Source of the DNA: Acanthaster planci
Lineage: Eukaryota; Echinodermata; Asteroidea; Valvatida; Acanthasteridae
DNA length: 64,000 nucleotides
Assembly (NCBI RefSeq): GCF_001949145.1
Contig: NW_019091492.1
Location: 651,551 to 715,550 of the forward strand
Direction of reading: 5' to 3'
How positions within the stretch are numbered: position 1 is the first letter of the stretch; every line of letters begins with the position of its first letter. Below the pieces are notes generated by a model that searched no databases, was not told the origin of the DNA, and was given only the letters and a program-made list of their open reading frames with translations. The translations under genes were made by a program, and so were the position numbers. Positions 10,263 through 25,200 of the stretch are shown here, piece by piece.

Positions 10263-13200
10263 CTGTAAGAACACAGACAAACAGAAATGATTTCTGTGCA
10301 TCTTTTGAAATACTTTTGACTGCAAAAAAAATAAAAGGAAGTAATCTCTCAGGATCTATAGATATCTCTTTCTACTTTAAACATGCATATTTACTAGCAG
10401 TGGTTAGTAAACTGTGGGTTGTCAGTAAAAAGGCTGCAAAATAATCCACAAACAGTTCAAAACTCACAAGTAGATATCAAAACACCTAACACAAATGCTA
10501 TGTACTAATCAACAGTATACATGTAGAGAACTTTCAGTCACATGATTTAATGGTCAGCATTCAATATACACGGATGGGCATGGAAACACGCACACCTTCA
10601 ATGTCTCTCAACATTCTGGCATACATGAAACTGCCAATAGAAATACAGTGTCAAAAATGCATGCGCTTTCACGGACATGGTACGTTTCCTGAAATGCCTT
10701 AGCCTGTCATGTTACATCATGTGTAAAACCTCTATAGTCCCTTTTAAAAGTAATAGGGCATAATGTATATTTTGAACCAAAACCTGATACAAACCAAGGA
10801 TGCTATTTCTGCAATCATTTGCCTCTGATGTGAATGGCAGGTGGAAAGAGAGGTCTAAAATTCAGTATCCCTTTTCATTAAATTACTGGTTTACTGCTTT
10901 GACTAGACAAGAGGCAAAATTTCTGTTACAGGAGTGTTTAGGTACAATCATAAACTAATTCAAAAATCTCTATTAGTAATAGACTAAGGCTAAGTAACGG
11001 ATTATAAGGCCTGTCTCCATGCTACTCACTGTGTATGACGTTCTCCTCTGGCGCATGGACCTCTGGGGTGTGAGCCTCAGGACGTACGTGCCGACGAGAG
11101 CTAGTGCTCCGACTTATCCTCTTGGTGTTGTGTCGACGTTGGAACGGTCGCAGCGGTGAGCCCATCTCTTCCTCCTCCTCTCGCTCATCATCCGCTTCGG
11201 CGATGCAGGTGTCGGTGTGCCGAATGCTCCTGCGCCCATACCTGGCAGGATAGGTTGGTGAGGGTGGGGGACATAGGGAGTGTCAGGTGTTGGAGCAAAG
11301 AAAATCTGAGTAATGCCTAGCAACAATGGCAGCTCCAGCAGTTGCAAAATAGGGAGGTGCACAGATCATACAATCAGGGTACAGTCAACTCTTGTTATTA
11401 CGACATCGGCCATAACAAAATTCTGGTTATTACAAACACAAATCTGTGGTCCAAGCGAAAACATTGACATTTTTATGGGGAGGAAATCTGTTACAGCAAA
11501 ATTGCATTATATGAAATTCCTGATACAACGAAAGGTTTTCGTGACTCTGTTGCCTGAAAACCATTGTTGACGACCCATTTACAATGAGCGTTTGTGAATC
11601 ACGGTGGTAAAGACACCTGTGCAAAGTACCACTCTGGTTCCCGCTGGGCTGAACCGTTGCCAACAAAGGCATGGTGGAAATGTGGCAACCAGTCAATGTA
11701 CAGTTCCTGCCAAAAAAGGTCGATTGATGCTTTTACATGTATTTGCTTTTTTAAATTTCACATGCAAATAAAACATGTTGTCAGCATATGACAGTAAAGT
11801 TTATTATTTGATTAATCATAGCCAAGACATCTTTTTGATATAAAATCAACCACGTTCACGTGTATGTACGTACCGTATACTGTACATGGCTTTGTACACA
11901 ATTGGACCTATTCATGCAATGCATCAAAGCCATTGCACTGTTTTGTGCCTACTACGAATTTTGGATACAACAAACAATTCTACTTGGTCCCGTGGATTTC
12001 GTAATAACGAGAGTCGACTGTATATCTTTATCACAACTGGTGAATGTCTGTATCTTCACTGTTATTAATTGACCAGCAGAGAGCAGAAGTTCAAATAAAT
12101 ATAAAATCATATACACAATCAAAACAATTTTGAAAATAGAGGGGCGTGTGCCAGGCAACACCCTCTCTCTCAGATCCGCTGATGTATACCTGATAAAAAA
12201 GTTACAGGGATAAATAAGGTTTGTCATTTTGTTCAAGTGAAAGTTTCTATCAACTGAACTGAGCTCAAGTTTCTTCTGAAGTTGGAATGCTTGGAATGCC
12301 GGAACTGGCCTTTTGTAAATACAGGAACATGAACTTTCAACAGAAAAGAGACAAGACAGATTTCATAAGGGTACATGTCTGAGGGGAATTTTCATGACAC
12401 ATTTGGAAGGATATCAAACTGATTTTGATCACTGGCATGGACAAAAAAACTCAAATTTTGACAGGATCCAACATAAATAAATCTGAAGTCAATATTCAGA
12501 TATCTTTTGTAAGTAACAGCAAGAATTTTCCATGCTTTTCACATTAGATACATGACAGAGTTGTTTTTATCCTCAAGTAATGAAAACTTGGTGAGGACTG
12601 AACTGTGTAAAATTTGTTTACTTGCCTATAAGTAAAAAGCAGTTGTAACAACTTGGAAACATGTTTAGCTGCATCATTTGGAAAAAACTGTTAATTTTGA
12701 TGCAAAAACTCCTTTGGGATAAAACCTTGTACCAGTTTTTACCCAAAGCTTTCCAAGGAAAGTCGGTGTCACACAAGCCTGCATTTTGTCATGTTCCATC
12801 TCTGAACTTACCCACTATTGGATCTTGAAAGGCTGCGCTGTTGGTCAGAGTTGTTCGCATTGTGGTCGGCTGAATCAGAGCTCCGCACGGACCCACGGCG
12901 ACGGGTGCTGTTACGACGACTTGAGCTCTGACGACTGGAGCTACGGCGGGACGTAATGGTGGCTAGATGCAAAAGGAAGACAAGATGGGTATTTGCACTT
13001 TACAGCAAGGGGTCCCACATACAGGTATGTTTCCCAGTGCTGAATTCTCTGAGGGTGGCATGGGGGTATACATTTTTTGCGGGGGTTACTGAAAACAAAT
13101 GAAATGTAGCATGTACATAGGTTCACAAAATATGGAGGGCCTGACATTTCGATCCTAGCAGAATCTTTCTCCAAGGCAAAATAACAAGTAGACAGGACAA

Positions 13201-16200
13201 ACAAGCAAACAGAGAATCAACCAAGCATGGATGAATGCAAGAGGACAAAAGGAAAGATCAAGAAAGCTGCTGGCTGGATAAAGGGGCAAGGGGTAAAGGG
13301 GACTGCATAAAAGGCATGTAGAAAGGTTGCTTGCATTCTGACATATCAATGAGATGGACTTCTGCTGGGGGCATGTACCTAACTAGGCCACTGCTTGTAA
13401 AACATTCAACAGCAACAGCTCTGTGTTGATATAGAAAATGTAGTCTGTGAAGGGACCACCAACAGTTCTTAGTTTTTGTACCCAGAATTTTCAAAGCCTA
13501 TGTTACACGATGACTGTCTTTTGAACAAACGTAAAGTGCTTAACAGGATCTGTTGTGCAACGCACCGGCCACACCCAATATGAAAATCAAATGGTGCTTT
13601 TCAACTTTGAAAGATGGTGGATCTACAGTGATAGCTGGTGTTGCAATAAAGTCTGTTCCTCTAACATGTGACTCTTCTGCATCTTGAATGTCAACTGCAT
13701 TGTACTGGGTGAATTTTGTCTGGGTGCATGTTAAATCGGGAGAAGATAGCGGATTGAACAACAAACGTGCAAAGGGCATGTACTCAGATCTAGTTGTACA
13801 TGCCAACTTCTGGATGTAATGAGCATCAGGACTGGAGTGTTCATGCTAGCTGCACATGTCAACCAACACTGCTTTCAACATTAATTGTAATTGGTTGGAT
13901 TAATAACAACATACCCTGTACAGTCATTGGCTTATGAACTGCACAAAGTAACGAAACAATGCCAACACAATTATCAATGGGATTCTGTACACATGCTCAA
14001 GACAGACTGTAGATGCCGGCAATGTTTGCAAGAATGTGATGCACACAGTGCCTCGTATCTTAGCAGGGTTCATGTCTGGTTACCTTTCCTAGTGAGACGA
14101 CTGATGATGGACCCTCGCTGCTGGAAGGGAGATGTGATTTCCATCTCCTCAAACACCTGGGCCCTCTGTCCGGTCATGACAGCCAGCTCATCTGTGAACT
14201 TGACACGGTCTGTCAGGAATCAAGATCGAATGAAAATCTATTAGAAGTTTGACATAACAACATATCTGATCAGGTCATGGGGGAGAAAGTACCCAAATTC
14301 AGTTACAAATGCAGCACAATGGCAGAAAGGAATCAACATAACTGGGCAAACACATATCTTGAAACAATATTATCACCAGCCCCTGGTTGACACCACTCTA
14401 TCAGCATCTTACTTTGTCATGCTTACCAGGAGCACTTCAAACTTCACATACATTTCAAGAGGGATGTGCTTGTTGTACTGGGAAAACCTTGCAACATTTT
14501 GTTTGTTCTTCTTGATTACAATGGCTCCAGAAGAGTAGAGCCCATTAAACAAAATATCCAAAATGTTCCCAAAATATCATAGGTAATGGTCAATCTTTGA
14601 CTGTTTCTAACTAGTAACTTTTCAAAAACTTAATTCCTATCTTGGGAAAACTTTGAAATGGCAGCTAAACAAAGGAGCCTCAGCATGATTAATACCCTAA
14701 TAATGGCCAGAATTCTCAAAGTTTGGCAGTTGCAACAGTGAACTTTGATGCAATCAACAAATCACTCAGACTTCCAAAGGCATGGCTTACCTCTAGGGAC
14801 AAACATGTTATCTCTGAGATGACGTAACTCATTCACCAGTTCCAGCATCGTCTCTGACTTGCATTTAGTCTGGGGTGAGTGAGTAACGCGTAGTTTCTGC
14901 CCAACATAACGCTGTAGCATGACTTCATGGTCTGTCTCACATATCATTCTCATCATCTACAAGTTCAATAATCATAACTTGAGTAACAACTGGGAACTTT
15001 CTCATTTCTCTCATTTTAACTACTTCTGGTATCTGCTGGACCAAAAAGTAGTGCCAAATTTTTCCTGTTTTTCATGTTTTTCTCAAACACCAAACATCTA
15101 TTTCCATTACTATGTTGTTTTGTAAGCTTTTATAAGGTTGTGTATAATCACACACATCACTTGCATTTGATTTTGAAAAACAAATAAACCTCCTATGCAC
15201 AATGCACCTTTGTGTCTCAGTCAGCCTCATTTTCAAGTTTTGCTTGACTGTTTGAAAGGGTAGTTTTCTGCTTTTATGCTAATGATATCTCCATATTCAT
15301 GAGCAAAGCTGTAATGAGTCTTAGGAAGAAAACCTCATGCTCCATTGGTTTGTGCATACAAACAACTCTTGCATTTCTACCATTTTATTAGACTGTTTTC
15401 TCTTCTTTGGTGATTCATTGTTGTGTAAGTACCTAGCAACAACCCTTCAACAGAAATGTTTTCAAACAGTGAATTCTGGGTTCAAAATTTGAACTGAAAA
15501 GCCTCTGCACTGAACAATGTTTTTCCCCATCCATACTTTGACTGAGAAAAAACTACATCCTGCAGATTCTGTTAGATAACGAAGACTTAAGTACATTTCT
15601 ATACACTGTGATATCAATATCAAAGCTTGGCATACATTCAGAATGCCATGCTGAATCCTGAGCATGACAATTCACCTTAAATGCGATGAAGGGCTTGAGC
15701 ATGACATACAGGGGAGTGCGGACAGTGATAACAAAGTCCATAAAACTCCACAGGGCCAGACCACCTGTGCATAGAACACAAACATAAATGGTGAAAAAAC
15801 CCATGAGTCACATATGAATTGCTCATAGGTGCTAGCATCTATGGGAAATGCAGAGCTGCTAGCTGGGGTCTTCCACATGGGCATGTGAGCTAGTTTCAGC
15901 TGTACTCAAGTAACCTCTGTCTACTTTTGGTTGCCATTTGCATATAAAGCAGTGGCATATCCAGTGGAGGGGGCAGGCAATTTATCTCCCCCACCCGAGA
16001 GACAAATTGCCTTTTTTTTTCACTGAAAGTTCAAATACTTTTGAAATGGTACCCCCCCTTTGCAGGATCATTTTTACGAATGAAAATGGGGAGTGATTGT
16101 TTTTAGAAAAAGAAAATCATATTTTGCCAATCCATCCACCCCCGCCTGAAACCGGGATATGCCATTGCTATCAAGGATCATAGTGTAAGGTATGGGACTA

Positions 16201-19200
16201 CTGAAAATAAACCATCGTCAAAAGCCCACTGCTGGCAAAATATTTGCAGACTGAAATCCGCATTTTTTTCTTTCCATGCCAAACAAGAGAGTTGTTTGCT
16301 TGTAAGAAATTCCTAGGTGTTCTCATCACGGCAGCTGAACCATTTCACAAAACTTAAGCCTAATTTACTGAATCAAGCCACTTCTGGGTAAAGTGTGGAA
16401 ATGGCCCTAGAGTTGCAAGCTTCACAGCATTTAAGACTTATATGCATGTATGTACACCTGTGTAACAGGTTGACAGAAAGAAGCTCTTACCAAGCATTCT
16501 GGAGCCAAGTTCCTTGATTGCTGAGGCAATACGGAACCACTCACGAGACAGCTGATTCTCAAAACACACCATCATCATCTTCAGACCTGAATGATTACCA
16601 ACCAGGATTGCAACAATTAATATGGAAACAAGTTTGCAGTTGTTGTTTTAAGTTATCATTACCCACAAACCATATCCTCTGAAGTCTATGGTACCTTGTC
16701 ACAAGTTGACTCTGACAAAACTCCTACCCTGAATGTTAGTAATGTGTAAGGCATTTCTACACTGTAACCACTGTGGAGATACATCAAGGTCAACAAGACA
16801 TCAACTGTACACTAAATCAACAGGTCTGTTACAAGATATGAGCAATGACAAAGGAATTTCTAGTCACTGTTCACTTTAACAGTTTGTAAGGTGATTTGAG
16901 ACTGAAAAAATTGTGATTAATGTGATTTATGGGTAGATGTTAATTTTCCAAATTTCTGAACAAATTTCCATTTTTTCTTTTTCAAAGAAAGAGAGTTTGG
17001 ATATTCTGGCTTCTGGAATGGCTTCATGGCTCACCCAGGAATCCCGCCTCGTACAGCGAATCGGGGATGACCGAGCTAGAATCCCGGTAAGAGATGCTGG
17101 TGTGGCTAGGTAGGTCTGTGATGGAGGAGTAATGATGTTGCTGCTTGAGTGGCATAGCACCACTCCTTCCCACCTCCATTGTGGGCTGGCGTTTGGGGGG
17201 CAACAGCGCATACAGTATCATGGTCAGGGCAAAGGATATGTCTGACGGTCGAATCTTGGGTGAATCTGATGAGACAAGGATATTCGAGAAGTTAGGCACG
17301 CAACATTCTAAATAAATACTACCTTGAATTTTGTGATGTGCTGAAGAAGAAACTATTCCTTTCAAGAAAACAGTGTATTAATTCATTTCAAACTCACACT
17401 TTTCACATGCTTAAATGTTTCATTTGGATATCTACTACAAGTGGCTTTTACTTGAAAAGGATACAACCTTGGGAAAACAAAAGTTGCACTAAAGATGGGC
17501 ATAACTCTCCACAAACAATCATCTGATTCAGTTAAACTGAATTCAAAGGGAGCGAACTAATGATTGGATGCCAATAAAAACCAACGTATCACCAGTTTAG
17601 TTCAGTCACAGGATATATATAACTGACACTCAAATCATACATGTATTTAGTCTCACGCAGTTCAGTGGGTATGCCAAAGCCTGATGTCACATTATTGATG
17701 CTCAACAAGATTTCATGCAGCTCTGAAAAGGCAGGAGTGGGAACTCATTTGAAAACTGAATATCTACCAAGTTTGAAACTTCCTTGAAGTCTGGACTTGC
17801 TGATTTCTTGGAATTTAGTGAGACACTGTCTTCAAGGAATTCAGTCAAAAAAAACTGATGTAGGATTCAAACATAAAGGCCTGATGATCATATGCCAAAA
17901 CAAACCAGCAGCAGGCTGTGTGAATTCACACAGGAATTGTTTCGGTTGTCACACACAAAGGCGGCAAGATTAGGACTTCCTTAGTGTCAACTGTTCCTTA
18001 GGATAGTCAAACCAGAGACAGAGTCTTTGCTGACGTGAGTCAAGTCTTGGTCAATAAAAAAGTTTGAGATGAACTCTGGTCTGATGACCCCCTGACTCAA
18101 CGCTCTCATGATTGTAACAGAAACCAGGGTCCTCATCAACTTTGCAAGTGGATGAACAACAATGGATGACCTAACTTGGACAGTGCAGAGATTATGGACT
18201 GCATTATTTACTCAAGCATAACTGACAGGCAACACTGCCAACAGTTCTGCTCCAGTGATGATCACATCACTTGAGACAGATTTACATAGCAAATATCTGC
18301 TACAGATCAGACATTTTTCTTGGGAGAAAAATAAAAAAAAACTGTGGGAAGTAAAAGTCCAAAGTGTTAATTTCATGTCATCAATACGCTGATGATATAA
18401 ATGCCAAAGCAGCAGCGTATCTGCCGTCTTTGCCATTGGTCACTTTTTCAAAATCTAATTCAGTTCTTCTGGCATATTTGTCCCCCTGGAGTAACACACA
18501 ATCCTAACAGTAGACTTACCTTTCCTTCCACAGCCCACTCTCAGGCAGAGTGGAATGACCAGGTACAGCAATATGGTCTCCGTCCGTTCAGCAGAGTTGA
18601 AGACGGGTGTCCCCCCAAACACTTGCTCCAGGGTGTACAGATCCTACATGAAATCAAGCCGCTAGTTTCTTAGATAACCTTAACTTAGAAAAATTAATTA
18701 ATCAACTTAAAAAAAAAAAGGCATCCTCCAAAACCTGCCATCTTCCACTGAGAATGCTGTAATTCATAGAGTTTAAGGTGAACAAATGGAAGTTGACTGA
18801 CTAAAGACACAAGCTAATATGCAGCGAGTACTGTACGACTGGTTTGACAAGTATTGGTGTTTCCCCAAATGGTCATTTTGATGTTAGCCCATCCAAGCTA
18901 CGTGTAAAAGTGCAAAGTAAAAGTACAAAACAGAAACTTCTTGCCCAGAAAAAATTGTGGACTTGTCATGGAGATTTTCTAACATCTCTTGATGTTTTAC
19001 TTCAGAGAACAGGAACCTTCCTTACAACCTATTCACCCAAACACCCTTTTTTAAAAAGGAATAAACCAAGACCCATAGAAGTAAATTGGTTTAAAGATGA
19101 GATTTGATATCAGGTTCAATTTGACTAAAGCAACATTCTGTTCAGAAGCACTTGATTATGTTATATGATTCCCAAAGACCAATTTTATGTCGAGAGAAAT

Positions 19201-22200
19201 GGATATTTAATGTACATTTCAGCTCCTCCAATTTTTTCAGTTTAAAAAAAAAATGCCTCCAAACAAAAGAAGAATCTCAATCAACTCAAGCCTCACTTTT
19301 TTGTGAATCAAACTAAAATTCCCAGCTGCACTTTGGTGCAGATTCATTTCAAATCTTACTGTGAGTTCCACACCAAAAAATATTTGGAATTCAGTTTTTG
19401 TTTTCCCAAATGTAAGATTTAGTGAAGCTGTTAGGGATTTAGAAAGGATTAGACAGGAGACAGGGTGAAAGGTCAAGGTAGTAGGGATGCAAAGGTGAGG
19501 ACTCTGCAAAGGTACCAAGTGGTCAGCACACACTCTGGTTTCAGTGACGACATTTTGCTAGCTGTATATATTCTGAGGACTTTGCAGAATGTCTTCTGGC
19601 CTCTTGCAAGTTGCAAATCTTACTGATGCGTTGGTAGAGATTTCTATTAACTTCTATTGACTCTGCAGTCTTTTGACCAACGACATGGTTTGCATAATAC
19701 TAAGGTGTGCATCAATCAGATCTCTTGAAATAACACTGACTTGAGCATTCTGCAAACTCTACAAAATACACAGAGCCTACACACTGACATGTACCTAATT
19801 ATTTTTTTTCCAATTCTGCAACTCCTCAAAAAATCTCCTCTTTGCCAAATAAACAATGTCTGATCCATTTCAATGCACATTTGGAAAGAATTGACAGATT
19901 TCGCCCGCTGTGATTGGCCAACACGGTGCAAACTCTTAGAGCCACACTACAGTGAATCGCTTGTATTGTCTTTATGCTCAACATACCAACAGTCACAAAA
20001 AATTCAGGACATTCACTAATAAATATTTCACTTGTTTCAAACTTTCATTTTGTAGTTTTTTTTGTGCCACGGTCCCACTTTTACTAAGTGTAGATCAATT
20101 TAAGTGCACACAAGTCCACATACATTTTCCAGAATTAAACCACATATGATCAGCTTTTGTTTTCCAGTTGTATCCATTATGATTCATCCCACTCACATCT
20201 GAATAAAATCAGGACCTTTAGACCACAATCTTTTAAAGATGAATTTATAATAGGCCTTAATCTGCAATAATCGTGAGTTCAACAGACTGATGGCAAATCT
20301 GGTGTAAGGAGATCAGGGGCAAACCAAAATTATCATAGAACATGCACAGAAAGAAAGAGAGATTTTGAAGAAACTTTCTAGAACAAAATACTCAGGAGTT
20401 AGGGACACACCATAATCTGAAAAATCACTTCGAAACAAGCATCAGCAAGTAGATCCCAATTCTACAGTATAAACAACCATCAAAGTACTTTTGTGATTTA
20501 ATCTAAAGGACATAAATCAGAAAACAAAAGGAGTTAAATAGACAAAACTTTAAAAAGGTAAAAAAGTTAAAATGAGTATTTCCACGACAATCCAATCCTG
20601 ATATGATTAAACAAGAGTTCAACACTTGATTTTACAAAATGATGCGATAAATAATAACTGATTTGACTTTCAATGTATTGTATAATTGATTTCACAAAAA
20701 TTGTTCCTTAACACCAACTGTGAACTGATGGTAGTTTTGCGACGTTAGTCACGACAATATTGAATATATGAAACATAATTCATTGGGCCTGCCACACATA
20801 AGCAGATAAGGCACATCATTCAGAGCTAGTTTTATGGCATAACACTCAAAGAAACATGGTCCAGACCATCATTTGTCAAACAAGGATGCATAATTTTTGA
20901 TGTAATGGAGCTGAAAGGAAGAGTTGCAATTTGGAATTAGGTTATTGTCCTTCACTGGCCTTTTTTACAGTCAAATAAGGTTATAATCTTCACACTTTTG
21001 TTTTGATTTCAGGTTACTAAGAGAAAAAAGCAATGATTTGTTTGCATTGTTCACTGAGAAAATTGGATCAGTGTTGTTGAATTGTATGCAAGATCTATTG
21101 CAAATAAAATGGTTGGCAGAAGATGTTCCTGTCACACCACATTATGGGGCTAAGACTGAATATAATAAACACTAAGAATGCATCACAATTCAAAATGCAT
21201 TCTGTGAAATCAGATGCAAATCTACATACAACGATAAGCACCTCTGCATGTGCCTCCCTAAAAAAACAGCTAATTTTTTACTCACTTCATACGCTTTCAA
21301 CTTTTAAAAATTTCCTTCAAATAGTTACTCTCTAATGTTAAAATAAGAAAAGAGTGTATAAAATCAGTTTTTTAAATGTCATTCACTAAGCTTAACCTTT
21401 GCGGCTTTTGTTTTTAAGAAGCAGCAATTTGCTAACATTTGTGATTGAAAAGACCCCGCATGGCTTGCAGTACTTCAAACTGCTAATAAATCTCAAAGAT
21501 TTGCCCAATATAACCCAGTTCTGTCTTGTAATATCTGTATTGTTTGTTACACAGCTATGCTCAGAACAAAACCATTTTTAGACATCTTTGCAGGACAATT
21601 CATTGCCTTGAACTTTTCAACAGTTTGAATAAAAAGACAAGCATAAAATGAATACAAAGACCATCCATCTCATCTCCACTTGGGCAGATTTGCAAATGGG
21701 CCTGAAGGTAACATTGAGCAAGTCATAATATCATGGCTTCAGTTGGGTACAGCTACCTTATCTGACACAAACACAAACATGCACATTGTTGTAAAAACAT
21801 ACAAAACTTTCAATATGAGGAGAAAAAAAAACAATGGAAAAACCACACCAAAAAAGACAGCACCAACAAACACACTGGCCAATGTGACTAACATTGTGCA
21901 GACAAAGGCAAAAAAAGCAGCCACAAAATCAGGAAAAGTTATTTTTGTCCGAATCAAGTCAAACACAAGACAAGTTGCGGGATAGGGGGGTGGTCAACAC
22001 AGAATAACTGTCAAACTGTCACAACAGACACACAAACCCAAATGTCACCCGTAGGCTTGGTAAATATCACATGATCTTTTCATTAATATCTTCTCATCTG
22101 CTGGCAGAGTGTTATGCCAGAACAGTGTTGCTTCCAAGTCCTTTTCTGACTTTGAGTATTGTATCGTAAAATATTCACAAACGTTCTTGACATTAATCGT

Positions 22201-25200
22201 GATTGGCTGCACAAAAAGTACCGAGTAATGGGGATTTTATTGTGGATAGAAACTGAGTATTTGCATAAGAACCGACATTGATCTAAATCTGAATACTTTA
22301 GCAGAGTTAAGAGCACTTTCATACCCAAGAATTTATCTACTCGTGAAGACTACTCGGTCGATGCATCCAAGCGTGCATTTAAAACCATTAAGGGGCTTTA
22401 ACACACTTTTGGGTGGAAGGGAAATGAAACGGACCCCCCCAAAAAAATCCCCTTCTCTCCTTAATTTAAAAAGCAATTGCCAGGAAGGGAGGGGAGGGAA
22501 AGACAGTCCCCGAGGACACAGTCCCCATCCCCTCATTCACCTTCATTCAGTATTTCAGTGAACTTGGAGTCTTGGGATAAAGGATTTGACAGCAGCCCAG
22601 GTTCAGAAAGGAAACTGGAAAATTATCTTTGAAGACAAGGAATTTTGGAAAGATCTGTTTTTCACCTGGTATGTGAAAAATGATTTCATGTAAAGTGGCT
22701 TAGTGTTTTGGGAAGCATTCAAAAGTCTTGCTGGTGGCCAGTAGCAACACAAAAACTCTTTTATGACACTTCATCACAAGATATTTTTGGAGTGTCATTT
22801 AGACAGAAACTTCCAGCGCAAACTACCACTCAGTGTAAGTTTAAAATAGAGTAAAATCACAAATTGTGCAAGAACGAAGGCAATCCTAAATTCTGTAGAT
22901 GAAGTCAACACAGGCAGGGTATCTTTATAAGTGTCACTTATCAAGCAAATCAGCCAAATGTTCAATGCCAAGCCAATGGTGACATCATGACAGCTGGATT
23001 AACTAACACACAACTCATACAACTCAATAGGGCAACTCAACACGCTTTTTGGAGCCTGTCTGTCTTTTTCGTCCACATCAATGCAAATCTCAATCTTCAT
23101 GTTTGTATCCAGTACGTCTGATTCGGGTTTTTCTTATTCTTTTTTTAATGTTGACTTTGAACACTCTCAGCAGGTGCACAGTTTTAGTAAATATATTAAT
23201 TCACCAGAAGTGGTCCACCTCAGTATACAAGAGTTTCAATGTATCTCACTTTTTATTTGTTTATTGCATCTAGTGATGTAATTACATAGTAATAATACAG
23301 TGAAGTGAACAAGTAGTGCATCATTTAGCACACTTTCATTGGACTGGATAATCACAGACTTCAATCTGCAGATATGTGGAAACCTCTTCAAAACCCAAAT
23401 CCCAAAATATAAAATTAGGAAAACTCTGAGGCTGTGGAAGAGAAAAAATATGACAAGAGAAAGATGGAGAAAGTGAAGTCAAACAAAGCGTCAAAGCAAG
23501 GCAAAAGCAAGGCAGGCAGGCAGGCAGTGTGGTGCTAAACTTGCCTTAGGCCTCATCCAGTACTGGTGCTGGAGGCACATAGAGGGGGGTTGTATACGTA
23601 CGTACGCAGCAGGCACCGTTCAGGAGGCACGCAAAAAACAGGAAGTACAAGAGACCAACGAAAAACAAGAGTCAAAGACAGGTGATGGCAACGTTCAAAA
23701 ATGACACATGGCAGCGTGGTGTACAAGTCGTGGGTGGCCAGCGTTTTTGCAGTTCAACTGGTTATTCAATCTAGTTGAATATTTCGTTCGTGCTGTTAAT
23801 GAGTAAGCTAATTTGGTTAATTGCATGTTAATGCCTCAAGCTGGTGGGGAAACTCCCATTGATACTAATATTTCTCTTCCCTACTGCATGGAGGTTTTTT
23901 TGTGGGGGGGGGGTACACAGCCCAACACCTAGATTGAGTTTTATTATATAATTTTGGTAAAGAATGTATTTCACAGAAAAACATCGTTCCAAATTGATTT
24001 GCTGGACAATATCTTTCAGATGTTACTGTTTTCCCCAAATTCAAAATTTATCAGAATTGTGACAATCTGGGTAGATGATCTGAATTCTTATGCTCAGCTT
24101 CCTGTGACAATTTCTAAAACTTGAACTTTTCCCCTGGTTTTAAATGACTTGCAGATGGATATATTTGAGCTTGTACTATTGAAAATCTCAAATAAAGTTT
24201 TGTAAAAAGTGACATTTTGCATAAAAAATAAGTATAAGTAAATGATTGCCGCAAAGAAGAGGCCCACAGGTTTGTCCTGCTTTTTTCATGATGTTTCTGT
24301 TGGTGGCTGGTGTCTGTGTCCATTAAAGGTCAAGCTTGAGCATCTATCAAAAAAAGAGCACATTTTGTACCTCAAGTCTCTCTGTCTTTGGGCTGTGTAC
24401 TTCTAAAATATTTCCTTTTAAACAAAACTGAAATGCAACCAGTTGAACAGTACAATGAGAGTGCTGGGACCATTGGTTGTAATTAATTGCTTCATACTTG
24501 TTTTCAGTCAATTATTCTACAAGCTCACTTTTCATTTTAGTGTTAAGACAACTACAACTTCTATGCAAAGAATAAAATGTTTGGGGCAATTTTCAACAGG
24601 ATAGGAATAAAGTAGGGGAGTACTTTTATCATACTAACTAGCCATAAACTTTAAAATATGGGCCAAAAAATATCTGTTCACGCATTTTTAAGTCAGATAT
24701 CAGAGACGAAATGCATAAGTGGTTCAACGTTACTTTTTGATGAGCTAGGAATAAAACTTTCTGCAATTAAGTCAAACAAATATATAATAAAATATGAATA
24801 TGTTCATCAAAAACATCTATAAACTGCGTAAGGAAAATTGCATGAAACTTGTACATCCAAAATTTTACTTGAATTTGTTATTTTTTAAACACACTCAAAC
24901 TAATTGTCTCAGCACTGAAATGACGCACCCATGAAAACAAGGGTGTGGCTATATATAGAAACATACGGTGGCACATTCTTGTCAATCATCAAAGCACAGG
25001 ATGAAATTGTAACGCATTAAACATACGTACGGTGCGGACAAAACGTGAAAACATTTGGCCAGTCTTGTGGTCTCAGCAAACCATGTTCAAAAAACAACAC
25101 TGGACACACTATATATAGATATATGAAAATCTGTGCTGCAGACTGACAACATTTGGGACACTTGAATCACGTGATAATCCTGTTTGGACTTATCTTGCAC

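Noticed and set aside
10053-10325. 90-codon Pro/Ser-rich frame across the last exon
   Set aside because: It is an alternative frame of exon 34; the UNC80 frame is fixed by phase and by its stop at 10012.
21680-21985. Lys/Thr-rich 101-codon frame
   Set aside because: Produced by an A-rich tract in intron 25; no supporting splice sites or known family.
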